A stretch of DNA of 64,000 nucleotides from the NCBI GenBank assembly GCA_963830725.1, contig CAWHNO010000016.1, positions 1 through 64,000 of the forward strand, in the 5' to 3' direction. Within the stretch, counting starts at the first letter, position 1. Each line of letters begins with the position of its first letter. Made by a program: the position numbers and the translations under genes. Origin of the DNA: DASSUW01 sp963830725 (GTDB taxonomy: Bacteria; Actinomycetota; Thermoleophilia; Solirubrobacterales; Solirubrobacteraceae). Below the pieces are notes generated by a model. That model was not told the DNA's origin. It worked only from the letters and a program-made list of their open reading frames with translations, and searched no databases. Positions 51,464 through 59,652 of the stretch are shown here, piece after piece.

Positions 51464-52240
51464 ATGAAGGTGGCCATGCACAACTGGATGCGGCCCGAGC
51501 CGATCGAGACGACGATCGCGCGGCTCGCGCGCTGCGGCTACGACGGGATCGAGATCGCGGGCGAGCCGGCCCTCTACGACGCCGACCGGGTGAGGGAGCT
51601 GCTCGACGAGCACGGCGTCGAGTGCTGGGGCTCGGTGACCGTGATGACCGGCGGCCGCGACCTCGTGCACGAGGACCACTACGTCCGCCTGGCGAGCGTG
51701 CAGTACGTCAAGGACTGCCTGTCGTTCGCCGCGAGCCTGGGCGGCAGGATCGTCACGGTCGTCCCCTCGAGGATCGGCAAGAGCGCCCCGATGGCGTCGC
51801 CCGAGCAGGAGTGGGAATGGGCGGTCCAGGGCCTGCGCGAGTGCCAGGAGCATGCCGAGCGCGTGCGCGTGCGGATGGGCCTCGAGCCGCTGAACCGCTA
51901 CGAGACGTACTTCCTGAACCGCGCCGACCAGGCCGTCGCCCTCGCCGAGGAGGTCGGGGGCGACTGCGGCGTGACGCTCGACATCTTCCACATGAACATC
52001 GAGGAGGCCGACTGGGCGCAGGCGATCCGCGACACCGGCGATCACCTGGTCGACTTCCACGTCGCCGACAACAACCGCATGCCTCCCGGCCAGGGGGCGA
52101 TCGACTGGGACGCGCTGCTCGGCGAGCTGGCGGGCATCGGCTACGACGACTACCTCACGGTCGAGTTCGCCGTGGGCGACGCGGACGACTACGACCAGTA
52201 CGCGCAGGGGTCGATCGACCGCCTGCGCGCGGCGGTCTGA
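51464..52240 (+). CDS. Sugar isomerase/epimerase (D-tagatose 3-epimerase-like TIM barrel)
   Basis: 258 residues of the AP2EC TIM-barrel superfamily. The four acidic/His residues of tagatose/psicose 3-epimerases are visible: Glu in GLEPLNRYETYFLN, Asp in LDIFHMNIEE, His in DFHVADNNRMPPGQG with IDW after it, and Glu in LTVEFAV. It should convert a ketose at C3. ATG 51464 (MKVAMHNWMRPE) has no strong ribosome site, so translation may depend on the fused upstream frame. Heads an operon with the next four genes. Confidence 0.88.
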   Translation: MKVAMHNWMRPEPIETTIARLARCGYDGIEIAGEPALYDADRVRELLDEHGVECWGSVTVMTGGRDLVHEDHYVRLASVQYVKDCLSFAASLGGRIVTVVPSRIGKSAPMASPEQEWEWAVQGLRECQEHAERVRVRMGLEPLNRYETYFLNRADQAVALAEEVGGDCGVTLDIFHMNIEEADWAQAIRDTGDHLVDFHVADNNRMPPGQGAIDWDALLGELAGIGYDDYLTVEFAVGDADDYDQYAQGSIDRLRAAV

Positions 52241-52247
52241 GGAGACG

Positions 52248-53504
52248 GTGGCTGCCCGGCCCGGCATCGCGCTGATCGGCACGCTCGACACGAAGGGCGC
52301 CGAGATCGCCTACGTCCGCGACCGCCTGCGCGAGCTCGGCGTGCAGCCGCTGGTGGTCGACTCCGGCATCCTCGGCGAGCCGCTCGGGTGCGAGCCGGAC
52401 GTCACGCGCGCCGAGGTGGCCCGCGCCGGCGGCCACGAGCTGGAGGCGGTGCAGGCCGCCGGGTCGCGCGGCGCGGCCGTGCAGCTGATGCTCAAGGGGG
52501 TCCGAGCCGTCGTCCTGCGGGAGTACGGCGCCGGGCGCGTGCACGGCGTGCTGTGCCTGGGAGGCGCCGAGGGAGCGCTGCTGGGCGCGGCCGCCATGCA
52601 CGCGCTCCCGGTCGGCGTGCCGAAGCTGATCGTCTCCCCCAGCGCCTCGGGCCGGCGCCCCTTCGGACCGTTCGTGGGTGAGGGCGACGTCACGGTCATG
52701 CACTCGGTGATCGACATCCTCGGCCTCAACGAGATCTCGCGCGCGATCTTCGACAACGCGGCGGCGGCCGTCGCCGGCATGGTCACGGGCGGCGGGCGGG
52801 CGGTCGAGCAGCTCGGTGAGCGCTGCGTCGGCATCACCATGCTCGGCCAGACCACGCCCGGCGTGATGCACGTGCGCGACCGGCTGGTCGAGGCCGGCCA
52901 CGAGCCGGTGATCTTCCACGCCAACGGCGTCGGCGGGCCGGCGATGGAGCACCTCGTCGAGGCGGGCGCGCTCGGCGGCGTGATCGACTACACGCTGTCC
53001 GAGCTGGCCAACTCGCTGCTGGACGGCATCCACGCGACCGGCCCCGACCGCCTGCGGGTGACGGGCCGCGCCGGCCTGCCGCAGGTCGTGGTGCCCGGCT
53101 GCGTCGACTTCTTCAACCAGGGACCGCGCGAGTCGCTGCCCGAGCGCTACCGCTCGCGCAAGAGCTATTTCCACAACCCCGTCGCCACGCTCGTGCGGAT
53201 CGAGGCCGACGAGGAGGCGCAGCTCGGGCAGATGGTGGCGGAGCGACTCAACGAGGCGCTCGGGCCGGTGCACGTCGTCGCCCCGACGCGCGGCTTCTCG
53301 CTCGCCGACGCCGAGGGCGGCGATCTGTGGGACCCCGAGGCGGACCAGGCCTTCCTCGACGCGCTGCAGTCCTCGCTGCGCCCCGACATCGCCTACGAGA
53401 CCGTGGACGCGCACGTCGACGACGCGGCCTTCGCCGACGTCGTCGCCGAGCGCTACCTGACCCTGATCCAGGAGCCCGCAAGGGCGTTCGAGGACCGCGT
53501 CTGA
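52248..53504 (+). CDS. Tm-1-like ATP-binding domain protein (UPF0261)
   Basis: 418 residues of the Tm-1/UPF0261 family. Blocks: IALIGTLDTKGAEIAYVRDRLRELG, VLCLGGAEGALLGAAAMHALPVGVPKLIVSPSASG, VMHSVIDILGLNEISR and PGVMHVRDRL; the second half carries HANGVGGPAMEHLVE and VVVPGCVDFFNQGPRE, expected for the TIM-barrel part. The bacterial family is often linked to sugar catabolism and acts as a lactonase or related hydrolase in some cases. GTG 52248 starts seven bases after the isomerase stop. Confidence 0.88.
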   Translation: MAARPGIALIGTLDTKGAEIAYVRDRLRELGVQPLVVDSGILGEPLGCEPDVTRAEVARAGGHELEAVQAAGSRGAAVQLMLKGVRAVVLREYGAGRVHGVLCLGGAEGALLGAAAMHALPVGVPKLIVSPSASGRRPFGPFVGEGDVTVMHSVIDILGLNEISRAIFDNAAAAVAGMVTGGGRAVEQLGERCVGITMLGQTTPGVMHVRDRLVEAGHEPVIFHANGVGGPAMEHLVEAGALGGVIDYTLSELANSLLDGIHATGPDRLRVTGRAGLPQVVVPGCVDFFNQGPRESLPERYRSRKSYFHNPVATLVRIEADEEAQLGQMVAERLNEALGPVHVVAPTRGFSLADAEGGDLWDPEADQAFLDALQSSLRPDIAYETVDAHVDDAAFADVVAERYLTLIQEPARAFEDRV

Positions 53505-53525
53505 TGCGGAGGGCGCATTAGCACC

Positions 53526-54308
53526 GTGCCCCCAGCCCTGCGCCGAGCCCAGATCCTGGAGCGCATCCAGCGCGACGGCGGCGTGTCCGTCGCCGAGCTG
53601 GCGCGCGACCACTCGGTGTCGCCGATCACCGTGCACCGCGATCTCGAGCAGCTCGCGCGCGAAGGTCTGGTGGAGCGCGTGCACGGCGGCGCACGCGCCA
53701 TCCGCGGGATCGGCACGCTGCCGCTGATCGCCACCGCCTGGACCCAGCGGGTCGAGCAGGCGAGCATCGCCAAGGCGGCGATCGCCGCGCATGCGGCGGG
53801 CATGATCTCGAGCGGCTCGACCGTGTTCCTGGACGCGTCGTCGAGCGTGCTGGCGCTCGCCCGGCGGCTGATGGAGGACCCGCCGAACGAGCTCACGCTC
53901 GTCACCAACTCGCCCGCGATCGCCTACGAGGTGATCGCCGAGCCGATGCACGTCGTCTGCTGCCCGGGCGAGCTCGACCAGCACATGAGGATGCTGGCCG
54001 GCCGCTGGACCGTAGAGTTCCTGCACGAGCTCAACTTCGACCTGGCCTTCGTCTCGGCGGCGGGATTGACGCTGGACGCAGGACTGACCACGTCGCGGCG
54101 GCCGCTGGCCGACGTGGTCAACGCGGCCCGCACGGCGGCGGGCCGCACAGTGGGACTGATCGACGCCACGAAATTCGGGCGGGCATCGCTGGTATCGATC
54201 GCTCCCGCGCAGGACCTGGACTTGATCGTCACGGACGACGGCCTGGAGGAGGCCGTCGCGGAGGAGTACACGGCCGCGGGAGTGCGGCTGGAGATCGTCA
54301 CTACGTAG
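53526..54308 (+). CDS. DeoR/GlpR family transcriptional regulator
   Basis: 260 residues. Helix-turn-helix RRAQILERIQRDGGVSVAELARDHSVSPITVHRDLEQLAREGLVERVHGGA is a textbook DeoR start (with the Arg-Asp-Leu and HGGA marks). The sensor domain is sugar-phosphate isomerase-like (ISSGSTVFLDASSSVLALARRL; LVTNSPAIAYEVI; IDATKFGRASL). It probably senses the phosphorylated intermediate of this operon. GTG 53526 is preceded by an AGGGCGC stretch. Confidence 0.93.
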   Translation: MPPALRRAQILERIQRDGGVSVAELARDHSVSPITVHRDLEQLAREGLVERVHGGARAIRGIGTLPLIATAWTQRVEQASIAKAAIAAHAAGMISSGSTVFLDASSSVLALARRLMEDPPNELTLVTNSPAIAYEVIAEPMHVVCCPGELDQHMRMLAGRWTVEFLHELNFDLAFVSAAGLTLDAGLTTSRRPLADVVNAARTAAGRTVGLIDATKFGRASLVSIAPAQDLDLIVTDDGLEEAVAEEYTAAGVRLEIVTT

Positions 54309-54324
54309 GGAGGAATGAGGAGAG

Positions 54325-55326
54325 ATGGCACGACCCGTAACGCTGTTCACCGGGCAATGGGCCGACCTGCCGATCGACGAGCTCGCCGGCAAGTGCGCCG
54401 AGTGGGGCTTCGACGGGCTCGAGCTCGCGTGCTGGGGCGATCACTTCGACGTCGCCGAGGCGATGAACGACTCGGGCTACGCGGCCGGGCGCCGCGAGCT
54501 GCTCGAGCGCCACGGGCTCGGGTGCTGGGCGATCGGCAACCACCTCGTCGGCCAGGCCGTCTGCGATCCGATCGACGAGCGCCACAAGGGCGTCGTCTCT
54601 GAAGAGATCTGGGGGGACGGCGATCCCGAGGGGGTGCGGCAGCGGGCCGCCGAGGCGATGAAGGACACCGCGCGCGCGGCGGCCCAGCTCGGCGTCGAGG
54701 TCGTCACCGGCTTCACCGGCTCGCCGACGTGGCACATGCTCTACTCGTTCCCGCCCAACGACTTCGACGAGATCGAGCGCGGCTACCAGGAGTTCGCCGA
54801 GCGCTGGGGGCCGATCATCGACGTGTTCGAGAGCGAGGGGGTCAGGTTCGCGCTCGAGGTCCACCCGACCGAGATCGCCTACGACTTCGTCACGACGCGC
54901 AAGACGCTCGAGGCGATCGGCGACCGGCCCGGCTTCGGGATCAACTTCGACCCGAGCCACTTCGAGCACCAGTTCCTGGACTCGGCGGCGTTCATCACCG
55001 AGTTCGGGCCGAAGATCCACCACGCCCACATCAAGGACTCGGTCAGGCGGCTCGACGGCCGCTCGTCGATCCTCGGCGGTCACCTGAACTTCGGCGAGCC
55101 GGGCCGCGGGTGGGACTTCGTGTCGCCGGGGCACGGCGACGTCGACTTCGAGTCGATGATCCGTGCGCTCAACAGGATCGGGTACAACGGTCCCCTGTCG
55201 ATCGAGTGGGAGGATTCCGGGATGGACCGCGACTGGGGGGCGCCGGACGCGCTCGCCTTCGTGCGCCGGACGGACTTCGCTCCCTCGGCGGTCGCGTTCG
55301 ACGCAGCCTTCGCGAAGGAGTCCTGA
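54325..55326 (+). CDS. Sugar phosphate isomerase/epimerase family protein
   Basis: 333 residues, AP2EC TIM barrel. Metal-site residues appear as Glu in ALEVHPTEIAYD, Asp/His in GINFDPSHFEHQF, His in IHHAHIKDSV and Glu in SIEWEDSG. Close in type to xylose-isomerase-like enzymes of Gfo/Idh-linked operons. GAGGAATGAGGAGAG ribosome site before the ATG. The stop TGA at 55324-55326 is followed directly by the next ATG, so they are coupled. Confidence 0.9.
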   Translation: MARPVTLFTGQWADLPIDELAGKCAEWGFDGLELACWGDHFDVAEAMNDSGYAAGRRELLERHGLGCWAIGNHLVGQAVCDPIDERHKGVVSEEIWGDGDPEGVRQRAAEAMKDTARAAAQLGVEVVTGFTGSPTWHMLYSFPPNDFDEIERGYQEFAERWGPIIDVFESEGVRFALEVHPTEIAYDFVTTRKTLEAIGDRPGFGINFDPSHFEHQFLDSAAFITEFGPKIHHAHIKDSVRRLDGRSSILGGHLNFGEPGRGWDFVSPGHGDVDFESMIRALNRIGYNGPLSIEWEDSGMDRDWGAPDALAFVRRTDFAPSAVAFDAAFAKES

Positions 55327-56463
55327 ATGTCCGAAGTCGGATTCGTGACGATGGGGAAGGCCGCCGGTGCGGAGGAGGTCAAGCCCATCGGGATCGGCAT
55401 GCTCGGCTACGCCTTCATGGGCAAGGCGCACTCGAACGCCTACAAGACGCTCGCCTACATGACCTGGCCGCCGCCGCTGATGCCGCAGCTCGTGGCGATC
55501 GCCGGCCGCAACGAGGAGGCGGTCGCGGAGGCTGCGCGCCGCTACGGCTTCTCGGAGTACGTCACCGACTGGAAGGCGCTGCTCAGCGACGACCGTGTGC
55601 AGCTGTTCGACAACGCGGGCCCCAACAACCTGCACGCGGAGCCGACGATCGCCGCCGCCGAGGCGGGCAAGCACGTGATCTGCGAGAAGCCGCTCGGCCG
55701 CGACGCCGCCGAGTCGTACGAGACGTGGCAGCGCGTGCAGGCGGCGGGCGTCAAGCACATGTGCGCCTTCAACTACCGGTTCGTGCCGGCCGTGCGGCTG
55801 GCGAGGCAGATCATCGAGTCCGGCGAGCTGGGCGACCTGCAGCACTTCCGCGGCGCGTACCTGCAGGAGTGGGGCACCACCGAGGGCGACATCTGGCGCT
55901 TCGACAAGGCGACCGCGGGCTCGGGCTCGCTCGGCGACCTGGGTGCGCACGTGATCGACCTCGCGCGCTACCTCGTCGGAGAGATCGACGAGGTGGCGGC
56001 GATGACGCAGACGTTCATCCCCGGCCGCGATGTCGACGACGCGGTCGAGTCGGTCGTGCGGTTCGAGAACGGCGCCGTCGGCACGATCGAGGCGTCGCGC
56101 TTCTGCCAGGGGCGCAAGAACCACTTCACGTGGGAGATCAACGGCTCCAAGGGCTCGCTGGTGTTCGACCTCGAGCGCCTGAACGAGCTGCAGTACTCCG
56201 AGGGCAACGCCGGGTTCCGCACCGTCCTGGTGTCCGAGGCCGACCACCCGTTCTGGGAGCACTGGTGGCCGCAGGGCCACATGATCGGCTGGGAGCACAG
56301 CTTCGTCCACGAGCTGCACCACCTGCTGACCGCGATCCGCGACGACGGCGAGGTCGCCCCGCACGGCGCCACGCTCGAGGACGGCTACCGGGCGGCCGAG
56401 ATCTGCGACGCGATGCTGCGCTCGGCCGAGCAGGGCGGGCGCGAGGCCGTCAGCTACCGCTGA
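55327..56463 (+). CDS. Gfo/Idh/MocA family oxidoreductase
   Basis: 378 residues. NAD(P) fold: GIGMLGYAFMGKAHSNAYKTLAY; catalytic Lys in VICEKPLGRDAAES; the second half has FNYRFVPAVRLARQII, GSLGDLGAHVIDLARYLVGE (conserved Asp/His) and the end RAAEICDAMLRSAEQG. Oxidises a sugar or inositol-like substrate. Last gene of the operon, followed by a GNRA-loop hairpin at 56539. Confidence 0.92.
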   Translation: MSEVGFVTMGKAAGAEEVKPIGIGMLGYAFMGKAHSNAYKTLAYMTWPPPLMPQLVAIAGRNEEAVAEAARRYGFSEYVTDWKALLSDDRVQLFDNAGPNNLHAEPTIAAAEAGKHVICEKPLGRDAAESYETWQRVQAAGVKHMCAFNYRFVPAVRLARQIIESGELGDLQHFRGAYLQEWGTTEGDIWRFDKATAGSGSLGDLGAHVIDLARYLVGEIDEVAAMTQTFIPGRDVDDAVESVVRFENGAVGTIEASRFCQGRKNHFTWEINGSKGSLVFDLERLNELQYSEGNAGFRTVLVSEADHPFWEHWWPQGHMIGWEHSFVHELHHLLTAIRDDGEVAPHGATLEDGYRAAEICDAMLRSAEQGGREAVSYR

Positions 56464-56538
56464 CGGGGCGCGCGCACGGGCCCTGAACGTTCGCGTTTGG
56501 GGCCCTCTGCCGCTGGGCATGCATTTGGTGACGGGTTG

Positions 56539-56558
56539 ACGGCGCGCAAGCGCCGTTT
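56539..56558 (+). terminator. Hairpin terminator after the first sugar operon
   Basis: ACGGCGC, loop GCAA, GCGCCGT, then TT: a perfect seven-pair stem with a GNRA tetraloop, 76 bases past the Gfo/Idh stop. The short T-run makes it a moderate intrinsic terminator. A GGGCCC ... GGGCCC pair just before it may stack as a second stem. Confidence 0.5.
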
Positions 56559-56611
56559 CCATTTCCAGACACGTCACTCGCGGCCTGGACAGGCGGCCGC
56601 GTTCTCTCCCC

Positions 56612-57257
56612 GTGCCGAAAGACTGCCGACAACCTCGGCAGCTCGCGCGTGCCCGCGAGCTGCCCATCCTCATCGCCGCCGTGGTGCTGCTGGCGGCCGT
56701 CGCCTGCTACGCGATCCCGGTCGCCGCCGGGTCGCGGCCACAACCCTGGGAGGACGGCGTCGTGCGCTACTACGACCCGGCCGGCCTCGGACGGACCGTC
56801 ACCACGGCCGCCGCGCGCTGGAACGACTCGGGGGCGCGCGTGCGCCTCATCCAGGTCTACTCGGCCGAAGAGGCCGACGTGCTCTTCCAGGTCGATGAGG
56901 CGAAGCTGCGCCGGGCGTGCGGGCCGGACTGCCTCGGCTACACGTCGTCGATCGGGCGGCCGCCGGACGGGCCGGTGCGCGTGCTGCTGGCCGCCGAGCT
57001 GGCCGGCGAGCCGCGGCCGCTGAGCGTGTGGGTCGCCGCGCACGAGCTCGGCCACGTGCTCGGGCTGCATCACCGTGATGACCGCGGCTGCTCGCGTGAT
57101 GAGCGCGCACGCCTTCGAATCGAGCTGCGCGCCGTCGCTCGAGGCCTCGCCGCCGACGGCCGATCAGCTCGCCTGCGTTCCCGCGCCGGCCGACGTCGAG
57201 GAGGCGGCGGAGCTGTACGGCGGCTCGCTCACCTGGCACGACACGCGCTGCCGCTGA
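56612..57257 (+). CDS. Matrixin-like zinc metalloprotease, membrane-anchored or secreted, one frame break
   Basis: About 215 residues: N-terminal hydrophobic segment LPILIAAVVLLAAVACYAIPVAA, then a small metzincin domain with DGVVRYYDPAG, and the zinc site VAAHELGHVLGLHHRDD (HExxHxxGxxH). The Met-turn VMSAHAF follows once the frame is shifted near 57088; the end TWHDTRC with paired Cys fits matrixins. The span is one base over a multiple of three. GTG 56612. Target unknown; secreted protease likely. Confidence 0.82.
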
Positions 57258-57261
57258 GCGC

Positions 57262-57412
57262 CCCAGCGCGGCTTCGCCAGCAGCGCCTGCGCGACGCCGA
57301 TCCGCCGCTCGGCGAACCCCGCCTCGCAGTAGCAGAGGTGCAGCCGCGAGAGGCGGTGGAAGCGCTCGTCGTAGCCGAGCGCGGCGAGCCGCTCGGGATC
57401 GAGGTTCGCACG
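57262..57412 (-). pseudogene. Remnant of cyclopropane-fatty-acyl-phospholipid synthase C terminus
   Basis: About 50 residues on the minus strand, RANLDPERLAALGYDERFHR then LSRLHLCYCEAGFAERRIGV and AQALLAKPRW, match the C-terminal end of CFA synthase/SAM methyltransferases (the YCEAGFAERRIG block is diagnostic). No N-terminal part or start follows upstream, and no stop is found right after KPRW. A leftover of a deleted gene next to the matrixin-like gene. Confidence 0.65.
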
Positions 57413-57713
57413 GCAGCTGGTCGCGCGGCCGCGGTCGGTGCCTGAGGGAGTGCGGACCGTCGTGTTGCGGGGCTGTGGGCACCTGCCGACGTGGGACGAC
57501 CCGGAGCAGGTGGCTCGCGTGTTGCTGGATGGCAGCGCGGGCGAACGTCAACACCGGCTTTGAGGAAGGCGGGTTCGAGCCGCGACGGTCGATTGATGGG
57601 TTTGTTCCCGTGGAGGGAACAAACCCGACAATCGGGCTCGATTGTCGTGTTTGTCAGGCTCAGGCGGACAAACTCGACAATCGGCAGGCCGCGCGATCGA
57701 CTCCCCGGCCGCC
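57413..57713. other. Structured intergenic region
   Basis: No gene supported. 57598-57673 holds three hairpins in a row (next entry). 57413-57590 shows no clear codon bias in any frame. It lies between a gene remnant and the aldolase stop and may be the scar of rearrangement. Confidence 0.45.
57598..57673. repeat. Three consecutive perfect hairpins
   Basis: GGGTTTGTTCCC / GGGAACAAACCC (12-base arms, loop GTGGA, 57598-57626); CGACAATCG / CGATTGTCG (9-base arms, loop GGCT, 57626-57647); GTTTGTC / GACAAAC (7-base arms, 11-base loop, 57649-57673). CGACAATCGG recurs at 57675-57684. AT-richer than neighbours and not coding. Could be a terminator array, an RNA or a mobile palindrome scar. Confidence 0.9.
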
Positions 57714-58472
57714 CTACCCAGCCGAAGTTCGAAGCGCCGCGGCCGCGGCCGCCGACGCCCCCGCCAGCACCGCGCTCTCGAACGTGCACGAGAGCATCGT
57801 GAAGCCGAGCTCGCGAAACGCCGGCGCCTGGTCCGCCCGACCCATGTGCAGCGCAGCGGTCTTGCCGTGCCGGCCGGCCGCCTCGGCCACCCGGCGGGCG
57901 GCGTCCTGGAGCTCAGGACCGGCGAGGTCGAGCTCGCAGCCGAGGTCGGCGGAGAGATCCGCCGGGCCCATCAGCAGGCCGTCGACGTCGGGCAGCGCGG
58001 CGATCGCGTCGACGGCCTCGAGCGCGCTCGCGCGCTCGATCTGGACGATGCACGCGAGCGCCGCGTCGGCCTGCGCGCGGAAGTCCGGGCCGGCCTGGCC
58101 GAAGCGGTTGCCGCGCGAGAACGGCGAGATCCCGCGCGAGCCGGCGTAGCGGACCGCGCGGGCCGCGCGCTCGGCCTCCTCGACGGACGCGACCTGCGGC
58201 ACGATCACGCCGGACGCGCCGGAGTCGAGCATGCGGCCGACCTGCGCAGGACCCTCGGGCACGCGCACGACGACGGCCGCGTGCGGGTCGGCGGCCTGGA
58301 TCTGCGCGCGCGCCGCGCCCTCGTCGCCGGCTCCGTGCTCGAGGTCGACGACCACGACGTCGAAGCCGCTGCGGGCGGTCAGCTCGGCGCTGACGGGCGA
58401 GCCGAGGTCGAGGAACGCGACCGCCAGCGGCTCGCGCCGCCGCAGCCGCTCGCGCAGGCCGGTGTACGTCAT
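57714..58472 (-). CDS. HpcH/HpaI aldolase family protein
   Basis: 252 residues, class II TIM-barrel aldolase. Blocks: FLDLGSPVSAELTARSGFDVVVVDLEHGAGDE (metal region with Asp and Glu), GASGVIVPQVASVEEAE, a metal-ligand Glu in VQIERASALEAVD, and GLLMGPADLSADLG. Cleaves a 2-keto-3-deoxy sugar acid or hydroxy-keto acid. It stands on the minus strand, divergent from the aminotransferase (38 bases apart). Confidence 0.9.
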   Translation of the reverse strand: MTYTGLRERLRRREPLAVAFLDLGSPVSAELTARSGFDVVVVDLEHGAGDEGAARAQIQAADPHAAVVVRVPEGPAQVGRMLDSGASGVIVPQVASVEEAERAARAVRYAGSRGISPFSRGNRFGQAGPDFRAQADAALACIVQIERASALEAVDAIAALPDVDGLLMGPADLSADLGCELDLAGPELQDAARRVAEAAGRHGKTAALHMGRADQAPAFRELGFTMLSCTFESAVLAGASAAAAAALRTSAG

Positions 58473-58509
58473 GCCGGGGATGATGCCCGAGGCGGCGTAG
58501 GCTGCGCGG

Positions 58510-59643
58510 GTGGTCGCCTCCCGCCTGGCCGGCTTCGGCACGACGATCTTCACCGAGATGTCCGCGCTCGCCGAACGCACGGGCGCGATCAACCTCGGCC
58601 AGGGGTTCCCCGACTTCGACGGTCCCGGCGAGGTGCTCGAGGCGGCCGCCGCCGCGATGCGGGCAGGCCACAACCAGTACGCGCCGCTGGCGGGCGTGCC
58701 GGCGCTGCGCGACGCGATCGCCGAGCACCAGGCGCGCTTCTACGGCCTCGAGGTGGACGACGTCCAGGTGACCTTCGGCGCCACGGAGGCGATCGCGGCG
58801 GCGATGCTCGGGCTGCTCGAGCCCGGCGACGAGGTGATCGTCTTCGAGCCGCTGTACGACTCCTACGCCGCGAGCATCGCGATGGCCGGCGGGCGCCGGA
58901 GCGTCGTGACGCTGCACCCGCCCGACTGGGCCTTCGACCCGGACGAGCTGGCCGCCGCCGTGACGGCGCGCACGCGGCTGGTGCTGCTCAACTCCCCGCA
59001 CAACCCGACCGGCAAGGTGTTCTCCGGCGACGAGCTGGAGTCGGTGGCCGCGCTGTGCCGGGAGCACGACCTGGTGGCGCTGTCCGACGAGGTCTACGAG
59101 CACCTGGTCTACGAGGGCGTGCACGTGCCGCTCGCGACGCTGGAGGGCATGGCGGAGCGGACGCTGACCATCTCGTCGCTCGGCAAGACGTTCTCGGTCA
59201 CCGGCTGGAAGACGGGCTGGGCGACGGGGCCGCGCGAGCTGGTGGGCGCCGTGCGGGCGGCGAAGCAGTTCCTCTCGTTCGCCGGCGCGACGCCGCTGCA
59301 GCACGCCGGCGCCGCGGCGCTGGGGCTGGGCGACGAGTTCTACGCGGCGCTGACCGCGAGCTTCGTGGCCAAGCGCGATCGCCTGTGCGCCGGGTTGGAG
59401 GCCGCCGGGCTCGAGCCGCTGCGCCCGGCGGGCACCTACTTCGTCAACGCGCGGGTCGACGGCGACGGCGCGCAGTTCTGCCGTGAGCTGCCGGAGCGAG
59501 CGGGCGTGGTGGCGATCCCGACGTCGGTGTTCTACGACCATCCCGAGGTCGGGCGGGAGCTCGTGCGGTTCGCGTTCTGCAAGCGCGACAGCGTGATCGA
59601 CGAGGCCGCGGGCAAGCTCGCGCACGCGCCCGCCGCGCGCTAG
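58510..59643 (+). CDS. Class I/II PLP aminotransferase
   Basis: 377 residues. GAINLGQGFPDFDGPGEVLEAA, YAPLAGVPALRDAIA, NSPHNPTGKVFSGDEL, the PLP Lys in SSLGKTFSVTGWKTGW, and a final Arg in ELVRFAFCKRD follow the kynurenine/methionine aminotransferase type (YbdL/DapC-like). GTG 58510. Not clearly part of the sugar pathway. Confidence 0.92.
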   Translation: MVASRLAGFGTTIFTEMSALAERTGAINLGQGFPDFDGPGEVLEAAAAAMRAGHNQYAPLAGVPALRDAIAEHQARFYGLEVDDVQVTFGATEAIAAAMLGLLEPGDEVIVFEPLYDSYAASIAMAGGRRSVVTLHPPDWAFDPDELAAAVTARTRLVLLNSPHNPTGKVFSGDELESVAALCREHDLVALSDEVYEHLVYEGVHVPLATLEGMAERTLTISSLGKTFSVTGWKTGWATGPRELVGAVRAAKQFLSFAGATPLQHAGAAALGLGDEFYAALTASFVAKRDRLCAGLEAAGLEPLRPAGTYFVNARVDGDGAQFCRELPERAGVVAIPTSVFYDHPEVGRELVRFAFCKRDSVIDEAAGKLAHAPAAR

Positions 59644-59652
59644 TCTGCCCGC

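Noticed and set aside
57413..57597. A small plus-strand coding frame after the CFA remnant
   Set aside because: Codon third positions show no G/C preference and there is no ribosome site.
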